32,951 bases of DNA from Desertivirga arenae (GTDB lineage Bacteria; Bacteroidota; Bacteroidia; Sphingobacteriales; Sphingobacteriaceae). Positions 7,096 to 14,976 of the stretch are shown piece by piece; the stretch's first letter is position 1, and each line of letters begins with the position of its first letter. Below the pieces are notes generated by a model, which was not told the DNA's origin, made no database searches, and saw only the letters and a program-made list of their open reading frames with translations. The translations under genes and the position numbers were made by a program. Location of the stretch: positions 1-32,951 of the forward strand of contig NZ_JAFEWE010000024.1 in the NCBI RefSeq assembly GCF_017355785.1. Direction: 5' to 3'.

Positions 7096-8016
7096 ATGCA
7101 GGGATTAGTGATAAAATCAACCGGAAGCTGGTACCAGGTAGCAACAGAAGGCAACCGGGTAGTAGATTGTCGTATTAAAGGTAAATTCCGGACTAAAGAC
7201 ATAAAGACAACCAATCCAATTGCAGTGGGAGATCATGTAGATATCGAACTGGAGCCGGAACAAGACACAGCAGTGATCACGAAACTGTATGACAGGAAGA
7301 ATTATATCATCCGTAAATCCGTTAATCTCTCCAAACAAGCTCAGATCATTGCAGCTAATTTAGATCAAGCCTTTCTGATCGTTACACTTGCTTCACCCAG
7401 AACTTCACTCGGTTTTATAGATCGCTTTCTGGTAACGGCTGAAGCTTATGATATTCCAGCCGGACTTATTTTCAATAAGCTTGACTTGTTTAGTGAAGAA
7501 GGACTGGAGATCCTGGCAGAGTATCAGGATATCTATACGCGTATAGGCTATCCTTGCTATGAGGTCTCGGCGCTGGAAGGAACAAACCTGGATGAAATTA
7601 AGGATCTGTTAAAAGATAAGGTAACCCTATTTTCCGGCCATTCAGGGGTAGGTAAATCAACGCTAATTAACCAACTGATACCAGATAAGGAACTTAAAAC
7701 CGGGGCTATATCTGACTGGAGCGACAAGGGACAGCACACTACAACTTTTGCCGAGATGCATGAGGTTCCAGGTGGAGGTTATCTTATAGACACTCCGGGG
7801 ATCCGTGAATTAGGCATTATTGATATTGAGAAGCAAGAGCTTGGTCATTTCTTCCCCGAGATGCGAGAGCGGCTTAATGAATGCAAATACCATAATTGCA
7901 GACACATCAACGAGCCTGGCTGTGCGGTAATGGAAGCTGTTGAAGAAGGGGAAATTGATGAAAGTCGCTATGAAAGCTATTTAAGCATCTTCAATGGCAA
8001 TGATACGCGAACCTAA
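7096..8016 (+). CDS. rsgA: Ribosome small-subunit-dependent GTPase A
   Basis: The product has 306 residues and is a circularly permuted GTPase that assists late 30S subunit maturation. An OB-fold spans about 1-70. The G domain has motif order G4 NKLD (127-130), then G1 GHSGVGKS (181-188), then G3 DTPG (232-235). The C-terminal zinc knuckle has C263, C268, H270 and C276. A longer in-frame start at 7069 exists but lies within the tandem repeat and upstream of the -7 box, so the ATG at 7096 (MQGLVIKSTGSWY) is chosen. dtd follows 36 nt later in the same direction. Confidence 0.97.
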   Translation: MQGLVIKSTGSWYQVATEGNRVVDCRIKGKFRTKDIKTTNPIAVGDHVDIELEPEQDTAVITKLYDRKNYIIRKSVNLSKQAQIIAANLDQAFLIVTLASPRTSLGFIDRFLVTAEAYDIPAGLIFNKLDLFSEEGLEILAEYQDIYTRIGYPCYEVSALEGTNLDEIKDLLKDKVTLFSGHSGVGKSTLINQLIPDKELKTGAISDWSDKGQHTTTFAEMHEVPGGGYLIDTPGIRELGIIDIEKQELGHFFPEMRERLNECKYHNCRHINEPGCAVMEAVEEGEIDESRYESYLSIFNGNDTRT

Positions 8017-8052
8017 ACCATCCCCCTTATATCTATTTAATTCATTTATTTA

Positions 8053-8505
8053 ATGAGGGCAGTTATACAAAGAGTTAGCGAAGCATCCTGTACCGTTGAA
8101 GGAACAATTACAGGCGAAATTAAAGATGGCCTGCTAGTACTCCTGGGAATAGAGGATGCAGACACGGAAGAAGATCTGAAATGGTTAGCGCAAAAGATCG
8201 TTAACATGAGGATCTTTGCTGACGAGCAAGGCTTGATGAACCGGTCCGTTTTAGATATTAATGGCGGAATCCTTCTTATTTCACAGTTTACCTTATTCGC
8301 TTCAACTAAAAAGGGCAACCGACCAGGCTTTACCAAGGCAGCACGACCCGATAAAGCAATACCCCTGTACGAACAAATGCTGAAGGAACTTGAAATGCTA
8401 ACCGGCACAACAACAGAGGCGGGAATCTTTGGCGCAGATATGAAAATAAGGTTAGTGAATGATGGTCCGGTGACGGTGGTGATGGATACGAAGAATAAAG
8501 AATAG
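8053..8505 (+). CDS. dtd: D-aminoacyl-tRNA deacylase
   Basis: The product has 150 residues, the standard size. It removes D-amino acids (and glycine from tRNA-Ala) mischarged on tRNA. The N-terminus MRAVIQRVSEASCTVEG, the motif ISQFTLFA (76-83) and the C-terminal NDGPVT (136-141), which carries the Gly-cisPro pair used for chiral proofreading, are all present. It sits between rsgA and the later MazG-like gene in one direction. Intergenic repeats follow its stop. Confidence 0.97.
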   Translation: MRAVIQRVSEASCTVEGTITGEIKDGLLVLLGIEDADTEEDLKWLAQKIVNMRIFADEQGLMNRSVLDINGGILLISQFTLFASTKKGNRPGFTKAARPDKAIPLYEQMLKELEMLTGTTTEAGIFGADMKIRLVNDGPVTVVMDTKNKE

Positions 8506-8522
8506 ATTTATCACGAATTTCG

Positions 8523-8606
8523 CGGATTATGCGAATTTTCACTAATCATAGGTCGCTAAATAACACCACTGATTTCTCGGATTAGACAAATTTTCACTAA
8601 TCATAG
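8523..8606. repeat. Direct repeat after dtd
   Basis: Two 29-bp copies (8523-8551 and 8578-8606) begin CGGATTA and end AATTTTCACTAATCATAG. They differ at three positions and are offset by 55 bp. The words AATTT, CACTAAT and TCGCG link them to the dispersed repeats near 9150 and 12750. Confidence 0.85.
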
Positions 8607-8668
8607 TATCCCAGATTTCGCTAATTTTAATTTCTTAATTATTATTTTAGCTCATTACTTATCACATA

Positions 8669-9043
8669 ATGGCTGAGCTTATATTTAAGGAAGAATCTTA
8701 CAAGCTGATAGGTGCTTGCTTCGAAGTTCACAAGGCCCTAGGGTTTGGATTTAAAGAAGTAGTTTATCAGGATGCTTTAGAAGTTGAATTCAAAAGACAG
8801 AAGATTCCTTTTTGCCGGGAGCATCCTTTTACAATTTATTATAAAGAACAAAGACTTAAACATCAATTTATTGCTGATTTTCTTGCTTACGAAAAGATCA
8901 TCATTGAGTTAAAAGCAGCAGGCTACATTGGAGTTCCGTACATCAAACAAACAATGAACTATCTTAAAGCATCCGGATTGAAACTTGGAATAGTTGTTAA
9001 CTTCGGATCACCTTCCCTTGAATTCCAGCGAATAGTATTCTAA
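8669..9043 (+). CDS. GxxExxY protein (PD-(D/E)XK-like)
   Basis: The product has 124 residues. The motif G27-F-K-E30-V-V-Y33 names the GxxExxY family. The nuclease-like acidic set is D70 in FIADFLAY and E80-L-K82 in IIIELKAA, matching a PD-(D/E)XK fold. The function of this widespread family is unknown; it has been seen near repeats and mobile DNA as well as alone. The ATG start gives the usual N-terminus, with ESYKLIGACFEVHKALGFGF. It is flanked on both sides by the dispersed intergenic repeats. Confidence 0.9.
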   Translation: MAELIFKEESYKLIGACFEVHKALGFGFKEVVYQDALEVEFKRQKIPFCREHPFTIYYKEQRLKHQFIADFLAYEKIIIELKAAGYIGVPYIKQTMNYLKASGLKLGIVVNFGSPSLEFQRIVF

Positions 9044-9140
9044 CCCCTCGCACTTCAGCCGCCATGATTGGATTTCTTAATCGAGATGCACTCCCTTTAA
9101 TCCCAGTGCATAGTATTATACACCCTTCATTACGCGCCAT

Positions 9141-9180
9141 CATTAGTGAAAATTCGATAAATTCGTATAATTAGTGTTTA
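9141..9180. repeat. Dispersed repeat before the MazG-like gene
   Basis: The stretch reads ATTAGTGAAAATTCGATAAA and then ATTCGTATAATTAGTG, i.e. alternating ATTAGTG and ATTCG words. It ends in GTGTTTA, as does the array before rsgA, and runs directly into a possible -7 box (TATATTTA, 9182-9189). Confidence 0.65.
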
Positions 9181-9203
9181 TTATATTTAGTGCTTTTCAA
9201 ATT

Positions 9204-9530
9204 ATGACGATAGATCAAGCCCAGCAACTCGTAGATAACTGGATAAAAACAACCGGTGTTCGTTACTTTAATGAACTTACCAACACAGCCATTCTTATGG
9301 AAGAGGTTGGCGAGGTGGCTCGTATTATGTCTCGTAAATACGGGGAGCAATCCTTTAAAGAATCGGATAAGAAAGTAGATCTGGGTGATGAGATGGCGGA
9401 TGTTCTTTTTGTATTGATCTGTCTGGCTAACCAAACTGGCATTAACCTTACCGAAGCATTGGAGAAGAACCTTGAGAAAAAGAACATCCGTGACGCTGAG
9501 CGGCACAAGAATAATGAGAAGTTGAAATGA
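9204..9530 (+). CDS. MazG-like nucleotide pyrophosphohydrolase
   Basis: The product has 108 residues and an all-alpha NTP pyrophosphohydrolase fold. The metal-binding pattern is EEVGE (33-37) followed by DLGDEMADV (59-67), the family's ExxE...ExxD arrangement. Such enzymes hydrolyse (d)NTPs to NMP and PPi, probably for nucleotide-pool cleaning; the exact substrate is unknown. The ATG at 9204 is chosen over an upstream in-frame ATG at 9174, which lies in the repeat. Its stop overlaps the start of the next gene (ATGA). Confidence 0.9.
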   Translation: MTIDQAQQLVDNWIKTTGVRYFNELTNTAILMEEVGEVARIMSRKYGEQSFKESDKKVDLGDEMADVLFVLICLANQTGINLTEALEKNLEKKNIRDAERHKNNEKLK

Positions 9531-10879
9531 ATTTAGAAACTAACCTTATCGCCCCTGAAACCTCAGAGAACCAATCGATTTCCTTTAAAGGTATTCATGC
9601 TAATCTTAATTTAGTATTTATCCTTACCCTGTTTGGGACACTTTATATTCTTTCTTTTTTCTTTTTTATAAGCGAGAATGTAGGAGTGGAATTACTACGC
9701 CTTTTAGGGGCTGCTCTCCTATCCTTTTTTGGAGCGAGGTTTTTAAGTACCGTTCATTGTTCTGTTACAGTTAATGAGGAAATAATTTTAATTGAATCAG
9801 AATCTAACTTTTTAGGACTTCTTAAAAATCAGGAGTGGCAAAAGAAAGAAGTAACAGGGTTTGAAATAAATCACGGCAGGGCATTTTCTCAACTGGTAAT
9901 CTATTCGTTCGATAGAAAACCATATATCATCTCGCTCACAGAAATCACCAAACCAATTGAAAAATTTTTTACCATCCATTTCAGGAAGCTGGGTAGCAGA
10001 AATAACTTAAGTCGCGATACGTTTGTCCAAGCCTTTAGGCAGAGCCTTTTTATACTTTCACTAATCCTGCTCGCCCAGATAGCTGTCACTTTCGGTATTA
10101 AACACTTTCTATATCCGGATATTGCTTATATACCACTGAGCAGACGAGCTAACTTATATTTTGCAATAGCAGCCCTAACTAACATTTTTATTTTCGACAG
10201 GCTTCATTACAAATTAGGGTACCGGCTAGCCGGGAAATACGCCGGAAGAGTTGTAATTATTGTAAATACAGTGCTTCTGATAGTTGCTCTTAATAGTTAT
10301 GAAGGAACGCGTTTTCCATTAAAAGGATTAAATAAAACAGAGGATATCTTTAAGAACAGAAGAGACCGCTTCTTCAAGTTCCAAAATCGGTTAAACATAA
10401 ATCTCGCCGTTATTGGAAACGAAACAAGGATTACAAGAGGAAGCGGGAAGTCGAAGAAAGATCAAGTAGCATGCTATCTTACAACTCCTGTCATTTTCTA
10501 TGAGGAAGACTCCCATCTTTTTGTAGGGACAAGATATAACCTAAATCTCCCCAAAACCGATAATAAAGATCTTTTTGACAAGAAGCTACAGGATTTTCAT
10601 AAACGCTCCCGTGATAAATTTATAAATACTGTTTTTACCGAAGAGCCGACTTTTTATGAAGTGGTTTATTCAGATTTCAATCCTTCTTTCGCTGAAGGCC
10701 CTTATCTAAGCAGCGCGATTTCAACTTACAGAAGTATTGTCCCTCTCATAGTAATAAAACCGCACCTGGATAATTTCAACGACTTTAAACAAGGCGAGGA
10801 ATTCAAAGGGATAGCTTTCTTTGCTCTTACACTTTTAACTATATCCCTGGCTGCGCTTATTTCAGCGAACAAAAGGTAA
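9527..10879 (+). CDS. Unknown multi-pass membrane protein
   Basis: The product has 450 residues and I do not recognise it. Hydrophobic segments lie at about 28-48, 54-75, 172-195, 207-224, 237-256 and 428-447, suggesting six membrane spans. The soluble part at 76-165 (VNEEIILIESESNFLGLL...) is beta-rich, like a membrane-attached PH-type domain. The region 260-425 is a charged soluble domain rich in Lys, Arg and Asp. Its ATG overlaps the TGA of the MazG-like gene by one ATGA, implying translational coupling. It ends 4 nt before the convergent comB stop. Confidence 0.75.
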   Translation: MNLETNLIAPETSENQSISFKGIHANLNLVFILTLFGTLYILSFFFFISENVGVELLRLLGAALLSFFGARFLSTVHCSVTVNEEIILIESESNFLGLLKNQEWQKKEVTGFEINHGRAFSQLVIYSFDRKPYIISLTEITKPIEKFFTIHFRKLGSRNNLSRDTFVQAFRQSLFILSLILLAQIAVTFGIKHFLYPDIAYIPLSRRANLYFAIAALTNIFIFDRLHYKLGYRLAGKYAGRVVIIVNTVLLIVALNSYEGTRFPLKGLNKTEDIFKNRRDRFFKFQNRLNINLAVIGNETRITRGSGKSKKDQVACYLTTPVIFYEEDSHLFVGTRYNLNLPKTDNKDLFDKKLQDFHKRSRDKFINTVFTEEPTFYEVVYSDFNPSFAEGPYLSSAISTYRSIVPLIVIKPHLDNFNDFKQGEEFKGIAFFALTLLTISLAALISANKR

Positions 10880-10883
10880 AAAA

Positions 10884-11618
10884 CTAGAACTTCACCAGTT
10901 TCTCTCCGTCAAGAACGGGGATTGCAGAGGTGATATCAATGTTCAAGCAGAAAGCGATATCCTCTTCTATTCCTAGTTTTTTAAGTCTTTCGCTATGGGA
11001 TGTTTTAGCAAGATAGGCTCCTAAGTTATCTTTAGCGAGCGACCATAAATCAGCTGCAGCGATTGCAGAGTCGTCAATCTTATAATGCTCATCATTGCGA
11101 AGCTTATCTACTACAGCTCCTGCAAAAACAGTATCTTCCAGGTTTACTTTGTTCTTCCAACCGGCACATACCAGAAGGACGTTTTCATTTTGCTCCCTAA
11201 GCCAGTTGGAAAGAGAACTTAAGTTGAGGAAAGAACCGATAGCGATCTTTTTAGCCTGCCTGGATAGATGAATTGCATGTGTTCCATTGGTAGTGGTAAG
11301 AACTACCGTCTTTCCTGCTACCTTTTCTGCAGTATAAGAAAAAGGAGAATTACCGAAATCAAAGCCTTCTACCACCTCACCGTTTCGCTCTGCTGCTATC
11401 AGGTAACCTTTCTCTGAATAGGCTATACACTCCTCTACTTGTGAAACAGGAATGATAGCTTCTGCCCCATTTTCGATTCCATAACACATCGATGATGTCG
11501 CTCTGAAAATATCGATTACAACGACGATACTATTTTCTACGTCATAAAGAGGAAGTAAAGCAGGCGTTAGTACTACTTCTATTTTCTTCTTATCTGATGT
11601 TAACTGTACTACTTTCAA
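10884..11618 (-). CDS. comB: 2-phosphosulfolactate phosphatase
   Basis: The product has about 244 residues. The family removes phosphate from 2-phosphosulfolactate with Mg2+, known from coenzyme M synthesis in methanogens. Bacterial copies may make sulfolactate or have another role. Visible family motifs are KIEVVLTPALLPLYD, VVIDIFRATSSM, FDFGNSPF and TTTNGT. No ATG is available: a TTG at 11618, 4 nt after the gcvT stop, is chosen, while another TTG at 11651 would overlap gcvT. No comA or comC is seen in the window, so the pathway is not supported by context. Confidence 0.85.
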   Translation of the reverse strand: MKVVQLTSDKKKIEVVLTPALLPLYDVENSIVVVIDIFRATSSMCYGIENGAEAIIPVSQVEECIAYSEKGYLIAAERNGEVVEGFDFGNSPFSYTAEKVAGKTVVLTTTNGTHAIHLSRQAKKIAIGSFLNLSSLSNWLREQNENVLLVCAGWKNKVNLEDTVFAGAVVDKLRNDEHYKIDDSAIAAADLWSLAKDNLGAYLAKTSHSERLKKLGIEEDIAFCLNIDITSAIPVLDGEKLVKF

Positions 11619-11622
11619 ATCT

Positions 11623-12705
11623 TTATACTTTATAAAAAGGGAATTTAACAATCTTTGCCTTAACAGCAGTATTACGAATGCTGATAAAAATCTCTGTTCC
11701 TACCTGTGCAAATTCTGTCTCTACATAACCCAGGCCAACTGCTTTTTGCAAAGAAGGTGATTGAGTGCCGGAAGTTACTTTTCCGATCTGATTCCCTTCT
11801 GCATCAACTATCGGGTAGTCGTGGCGGGGAATTCCTCTTTCTATCATTTCAAACCCTACTAATTTCCGGTCGGGGCCCTTCTCTTTTTGATCCTTTAGAG
11901 CAGCCGAATTCGTAAACTCCTTATTAAATTTAGTTATCCAACCAAGTCCGGCTTCTATTGGCGATGTAGTATCGTCTATATCATTACCATACAGGCAGAA
12001 CCCCATTTCCAGGCGTAAAGTGTCGCGTGCTCCTAAACCTATTGGCTTTATTCCGAATTCTGCTCCGGCCTCAAAAATTGCATCCCAGATGTGTTCTGAA
12101 TGTTCTGCATCAAAATAGATCTCGAATCCACTTGCACCAGTATATCCCGTAGCTGATATCAATACGTTGTCTATTCCTGCAAATTTTCCTTTCTTGAAAG
12201 AATAATATTCCATAGAGGATAACTCTACTTCTGTCAGTTTTTGCAATGCCTGCACAGCTTTTGGTCCCTGTACTGCTAAAAGAGAAGTTCTGTCGGAGAT
12301 ATCCTTCATATCCACAGCCTCAGTATTGAACCTTGATATCCAGTCCCAGTCCTTTTGAATATTCGAAGCATTTACAACAAGCATGTACGTTTTCTCATCT
12401 ATTCTGTAAACCAGAAGGTCATCTACAATACCGCCATTCTCATTGGGCAGACAAGAGTACTGAACTTTGCCATCAATAAGCTTTGATGCATCGTTAGAAG
12501 TTACCCTTTGGATCAGGTCAAGGGCTTTTTCACCCTTCAAAATGAACTCTCCCATGTGACTCACATCGAACACCCCAACTCCATTTCTAACTGCCGCATG
12601 CTCTGCATTGATCCCCTCGTATTGTACAGGCATATTATAACCCGCGAACGGAACGATCTTAGCGCCTAGAGAAATGTGTTTTTCTGTTAATGCTGTATTT
12701 TTCAT
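11623..12705 (-). CDS. gcvT: Aminomethyltransferase, glycine cleavage T-protein
   Basis: The product has 360 residues. The T-protein moves the aminomethyl carbon from lipoylated H-protein to tetrahydrofolate and releases ammonia. The N-terminus [30 protein letters not shown] (45-54) and [10 protein letters not shown] (91-100, with the catalytic Asp pair) are all typical. The ATG at 12705 is chosen; a 30-codon in-frame extension would begin inside the repeat block and is not conserved-looking. Other glycine cleavage genes are absent here. comB follows almost without a gap. Confidence 0.96.
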   Translation of the reverse strand: MKNTALTEKHISLGAKIVPFAGYNMPVQYEGINAEHAAVRNGVGVFDVSHMGEFILKGEKALDLIQRVTSNDASKLIDGKVQYSCLPNENGGIVDDLLVYRIDEKTYMLVVNASNIQKDWDWISRFNTEAVDMKDISDRTSLLAVQGPKAVQALQKLTEVELSSMEYYSFKKGKFAGIDNVLISATGYTGASGFEIYFDAEHSEHIWDAIFEAGAEFGIKPIGLGARDTLRLEMGFCLYGNDIDDTTSPIEAGLGWITKFNKEFTNSAALKDQKEKGPDRKLVGFEMIERGIPRHDYPIVDAEGNQIGKVTSGTQSPSLQKAVGLGYVETEFAQVGTEIFISIRNTAVKAKIVKFPFYKV

Positions 12706-12748
12706 TGAATGAAATTTTAAATGAGAGAGCTGCAAAAATAGAATAATA

Positions 12749-12937
12749 ACACGAATTGCACTAATTAAGCGAATCAACACGAATGGAGTAAACACTAATT
12801 AAGTGAATGAACACCGAAGGAGCAGTTTAGTCCAAAGGGAGAAAACTGCACAAAGCCTAAAATTTAACGTGAGAATTCGTGTTAATTAGTAAAATTCGCG
12901 CAATTAGTGTGCTTGATAAAATTCGTGCAATTAGTGA
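12749..12937. repeat. Opposed repeat arrays around a small hairpin
   Basis: The left part (12749-12813) alternates ACACGAAT, CACTAATTAAG and GCGAAT words. The right part (12872-12937) alternates AATTCGTG or AATTCGCG with AATTAGTG, the reverse complement of the left words, so the arrays face each other. Between them GCAGTTT (12822-12828) pairs with AAACTGC (12843-12849), with three more pairs near the loop. It fills most of the 225-nt gap between rnhB and gcvT and has no coding frame. Confidence 0.8.
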
Positions 12938-13536
12938 CATTCAAATAAATCTAACTGTGGATCCGTAACCCTGAACGAACGTCTGTGGTAAGGTGAAAAG
13001 CCATGAGTAAGGACCGCTGTACGATGTTTTATGGTAGGATAGCCTTTATTGCTCGCCCAATCATATTCAGGATGAAGGTTGGCTATTCCCTTCATAAAGT
13101 CGTCACGGTAGGTTTTAGCTAAAATAGATGCCGCCGCGATAGAGTAATATTTGCCATCACCTTTTATAATACAGGAATGAGGGACTTCGTTGTACTTCTT
13201 GAAGCGGTTTCCATCGACAATAATAAAGCCTGGTTGATGAGTTAACTGATCCAAGGCCCTATGCATTGCGAGAAAAGATGCATTTAAAATATTGATCTCG
13301 TCGATCTCCTTATGATCCACGGAAGCAACAGCATAAGCAATAGCCTTCTTTTCGATCATTTTACGAAGAGAGTACCTGTCTTCTTCCTTTAATTGCTTGG
13401 AATCGGTAAGTAATTTGTGCTTAAAATTTTTGGGAAGGATAACCGCGGCAGCGAATACCGGGCCTGCTAAGCAACCTCTTCCAGCTTCATCACATCCGGC
13501 CTCAACAAATTCATCCTGGTAAAAAGGCGATAACAT
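12931..13536 (-). CDS. rnhB: Ribonuclease HII
   Basis: The product has 201 residues. It cleaves RNA in RNA-DNA hybrids and at single ribonucleotides misincorporated into DNA. The catalytic DEDD-type residues are D16 and E17 in GCDEAGRG, D108 in IIVDGN and D127 in KGDGKY, followed by SIAAASILAKTYRD. The ATG at 13536 gives MLSPFYQDEFVEAGCDEAGRG, the usual Bacteroidota beginning. A TTG four codons upstream is less likely. The C-terminus (DPQLDLF) extends into the start of the repeat block. Confidence 0.96.
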   Translation of the reverse strand: MLSPFYQDEFVEAGCDEAGRGCLAGPVFAAAVILPKNFKHKLLTDSKQLKEEDRYSLRKMIEKKAIAYAVASVDHKEIDEINILNASFLAMHRALDQLTHQPGFIIVDGNRFKKYNEVPHSCIIKGDGKYYSIAAASILAKTYRDDFMKGIANLHPEYDWASNKGYPTIKHRTAVLTHGFSPYHRRSFRVTDPQLDLFECH

Positions 13537-13640
13537 ACAGCGTTTCAAATTGAAATTAAAAGCTCAAATGATCAACTCATTGAGAACTAATACTCAAAAA
13601 TAAAATAATAGTATTTAATACAGAAAATGTTTTATTAACA

Positions 13641-14888
13641 CTAATGGATCTTCAATGTCAACAAAGTAATATCATCAGAATTCATTCTGGCAGCATAGGT
13701 TTGCTGAATGTCGTTAAGGATATTTGTATTTATTTCGTCAACAGGCAAATGAAGATGTTTGTTGAGGAGCTCGACTAGTTGTTCATCCTGGATAAACACC
13801 TCCTCATCCGGACTTTCAATTAAGCCATCTGTGTAGTTGAAGATCAAGGCATTGGGCGCAAGGGTTAAACGACCTGTATTCACAAAAGGCAAGTCGTCAA
13901 AAATCCCCAGCATTGTTGTGCCTTGTTTCAGGAAAACAACTTCAGAATCAGAAACAAGAATAGGAGAATTATGTCCTGCATTAACAAACTCCATCTCCCT
14001 TGTCACTTCGTTATAACGTGCTATGAATAATGTAATAAAGCGTTCGCCCTTTGTGTTAGAGGTTACCAGCGCGTTAAGCTTATTGATCACCTTCTCCAAA
14101 TCCCTTTCTACCGAAGCCCATGCTCTTAAGCTTGCCTGAAGGTTGGCCATTAGCAATGCTGCTGAAACTCCTTTTCCAGATACATCCGCAATGCACCAGA
14201 TAAACTCGTTCTCGTTAATCCTTAGGAAATCGAAATAATCACCGCCAATATTCTCGTGCGGGAGGTAAGTGGCAGATATTTCAAAGGCTTTACTCTTGGG
14301 CAAGCGCAGTGGAACTAACATACTTTGTACCTCGCTGGCAAGTTCCATATCGCGTTGTAAACGCTCTCGCTGCACTCGCTCTTTAAATAGCTTTTTATTT
14401 TCAAGTGCAACAATGATGATATTGATCAAGGTCTGAATAAAGTTCAGCTCGTGGCTCAGTAATTCGGGCTTGGTATTAAAATCACCGATCAGTACAAAAG
14501 CAAGGGTAGTGCTTTTATGCCGTACGGGAACAAAGAAATCGTATTTATTTAAGGTTTCGTCTTTATGGGTATTTAAGGAGGTAATGGATTTGATTGGATC
14601 GAGGATGGGACATATAGCGAGCAGCGCTTTCGAAGTTTCTATTTCGCCGCCGTATCTGGAGACACATGCGAACTGATCACTCTCGCGAATAAGTAAGCGC
14701 ATCTTACCCACGTTCAAATTCACCCGGAGAATTACCTCGAGCATTTCAAATAAAACAGATGCTGCACTGTTTTTATTGATTGCCAGAGTTACCTCCAGTA
14801 ATGCATTCAACTCAGCCTGCCTTTTTAGCAAGAGCTGAATTAAATCATTTTCCTCTCTATCTTTATCTGAACTTCCTACAGGTCCCAA
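13641..14888 (-). CDS. GAF-domain PP2C-type phosphatase (SpoIIE/RsbU-like)
   Basis: The product has 415 residues. A GAF-like sensor region spans about 38-165, a coiled linker covers about 163-190, and a PP2C/SpoIIE serine phosphatase domain occupies 200-415. Metal-binding motifs are visible: GGDYFDF (215-221), ADVSGKG (234-240), TDGLIE (353-358) and DDITLL (405-410). Such proteins usually dephosphorylate an anti-sigma-factor antagonist in partner-switching control, but no partner gene is in the window. No ATG fits; the TTG at 14888 is the best start. It lies downstream of the glycosyltransferase gene on the same strand. Confidence 0.88.
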   Translation of the reverse strand: MGPVGSSDKDREENDLIQLLLKRQAELNALLEVTLAINKNSAASVLFEMLEVILRVNLNVGKMRLLIRESDQFACVSRYGGEIETSKALLAICPILDPIKSITSLNTHKDETLNKYDFFVPVRHKSTTLAFVLIGDFNTKPELLSHELNFIQTLINIIIVALENKKLFKERVQRERLQRDMELASEVQSMLVPLRLPKSKAFEISATYLPHENIGGDYFDFLRINENEFIWCIADVSGKGVSAALLMANLQASLRAWASVERDLEKVINKLNALVTSNTKGERFITLFIARYNEVTREMEFVNAGHNSPILVSDSEVVFLKQGTTMLGIFDDLPFVNTGRLTLAPNALIFNYTDGLIESPDEEVFIQDEQLVELLNKHLHLPVDEINTNILNDIQQTYAARMNSDDITLLTLKIH

Positions 14889-14976
14889 AATGGTTGTTTG
14901 CTTACCTAATATTTAATACACCAAATAACAAAATTTACAATATAACCTCAAAATATATTTGAATGTTGGCTCTACT

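Noticed and set aside
7008..7214. Minus-strand ORF with an Asn-Tyr-Thr repeat end
   Set aside because: It is the 9-bp tandem array read in a frame where nine is a multiple of three; the rest is antisense to rsgA.
9171..9506. Minus-strand ORFs opposite the MazG-like gene
   Set aside because: They are antisense to a gene with clear motifs and show no family features.
12706..12795. 30-codon N-terminal extension of gcvT
   Set aside because: It lies in the repeat block and the standard T-protein start is at 12705.
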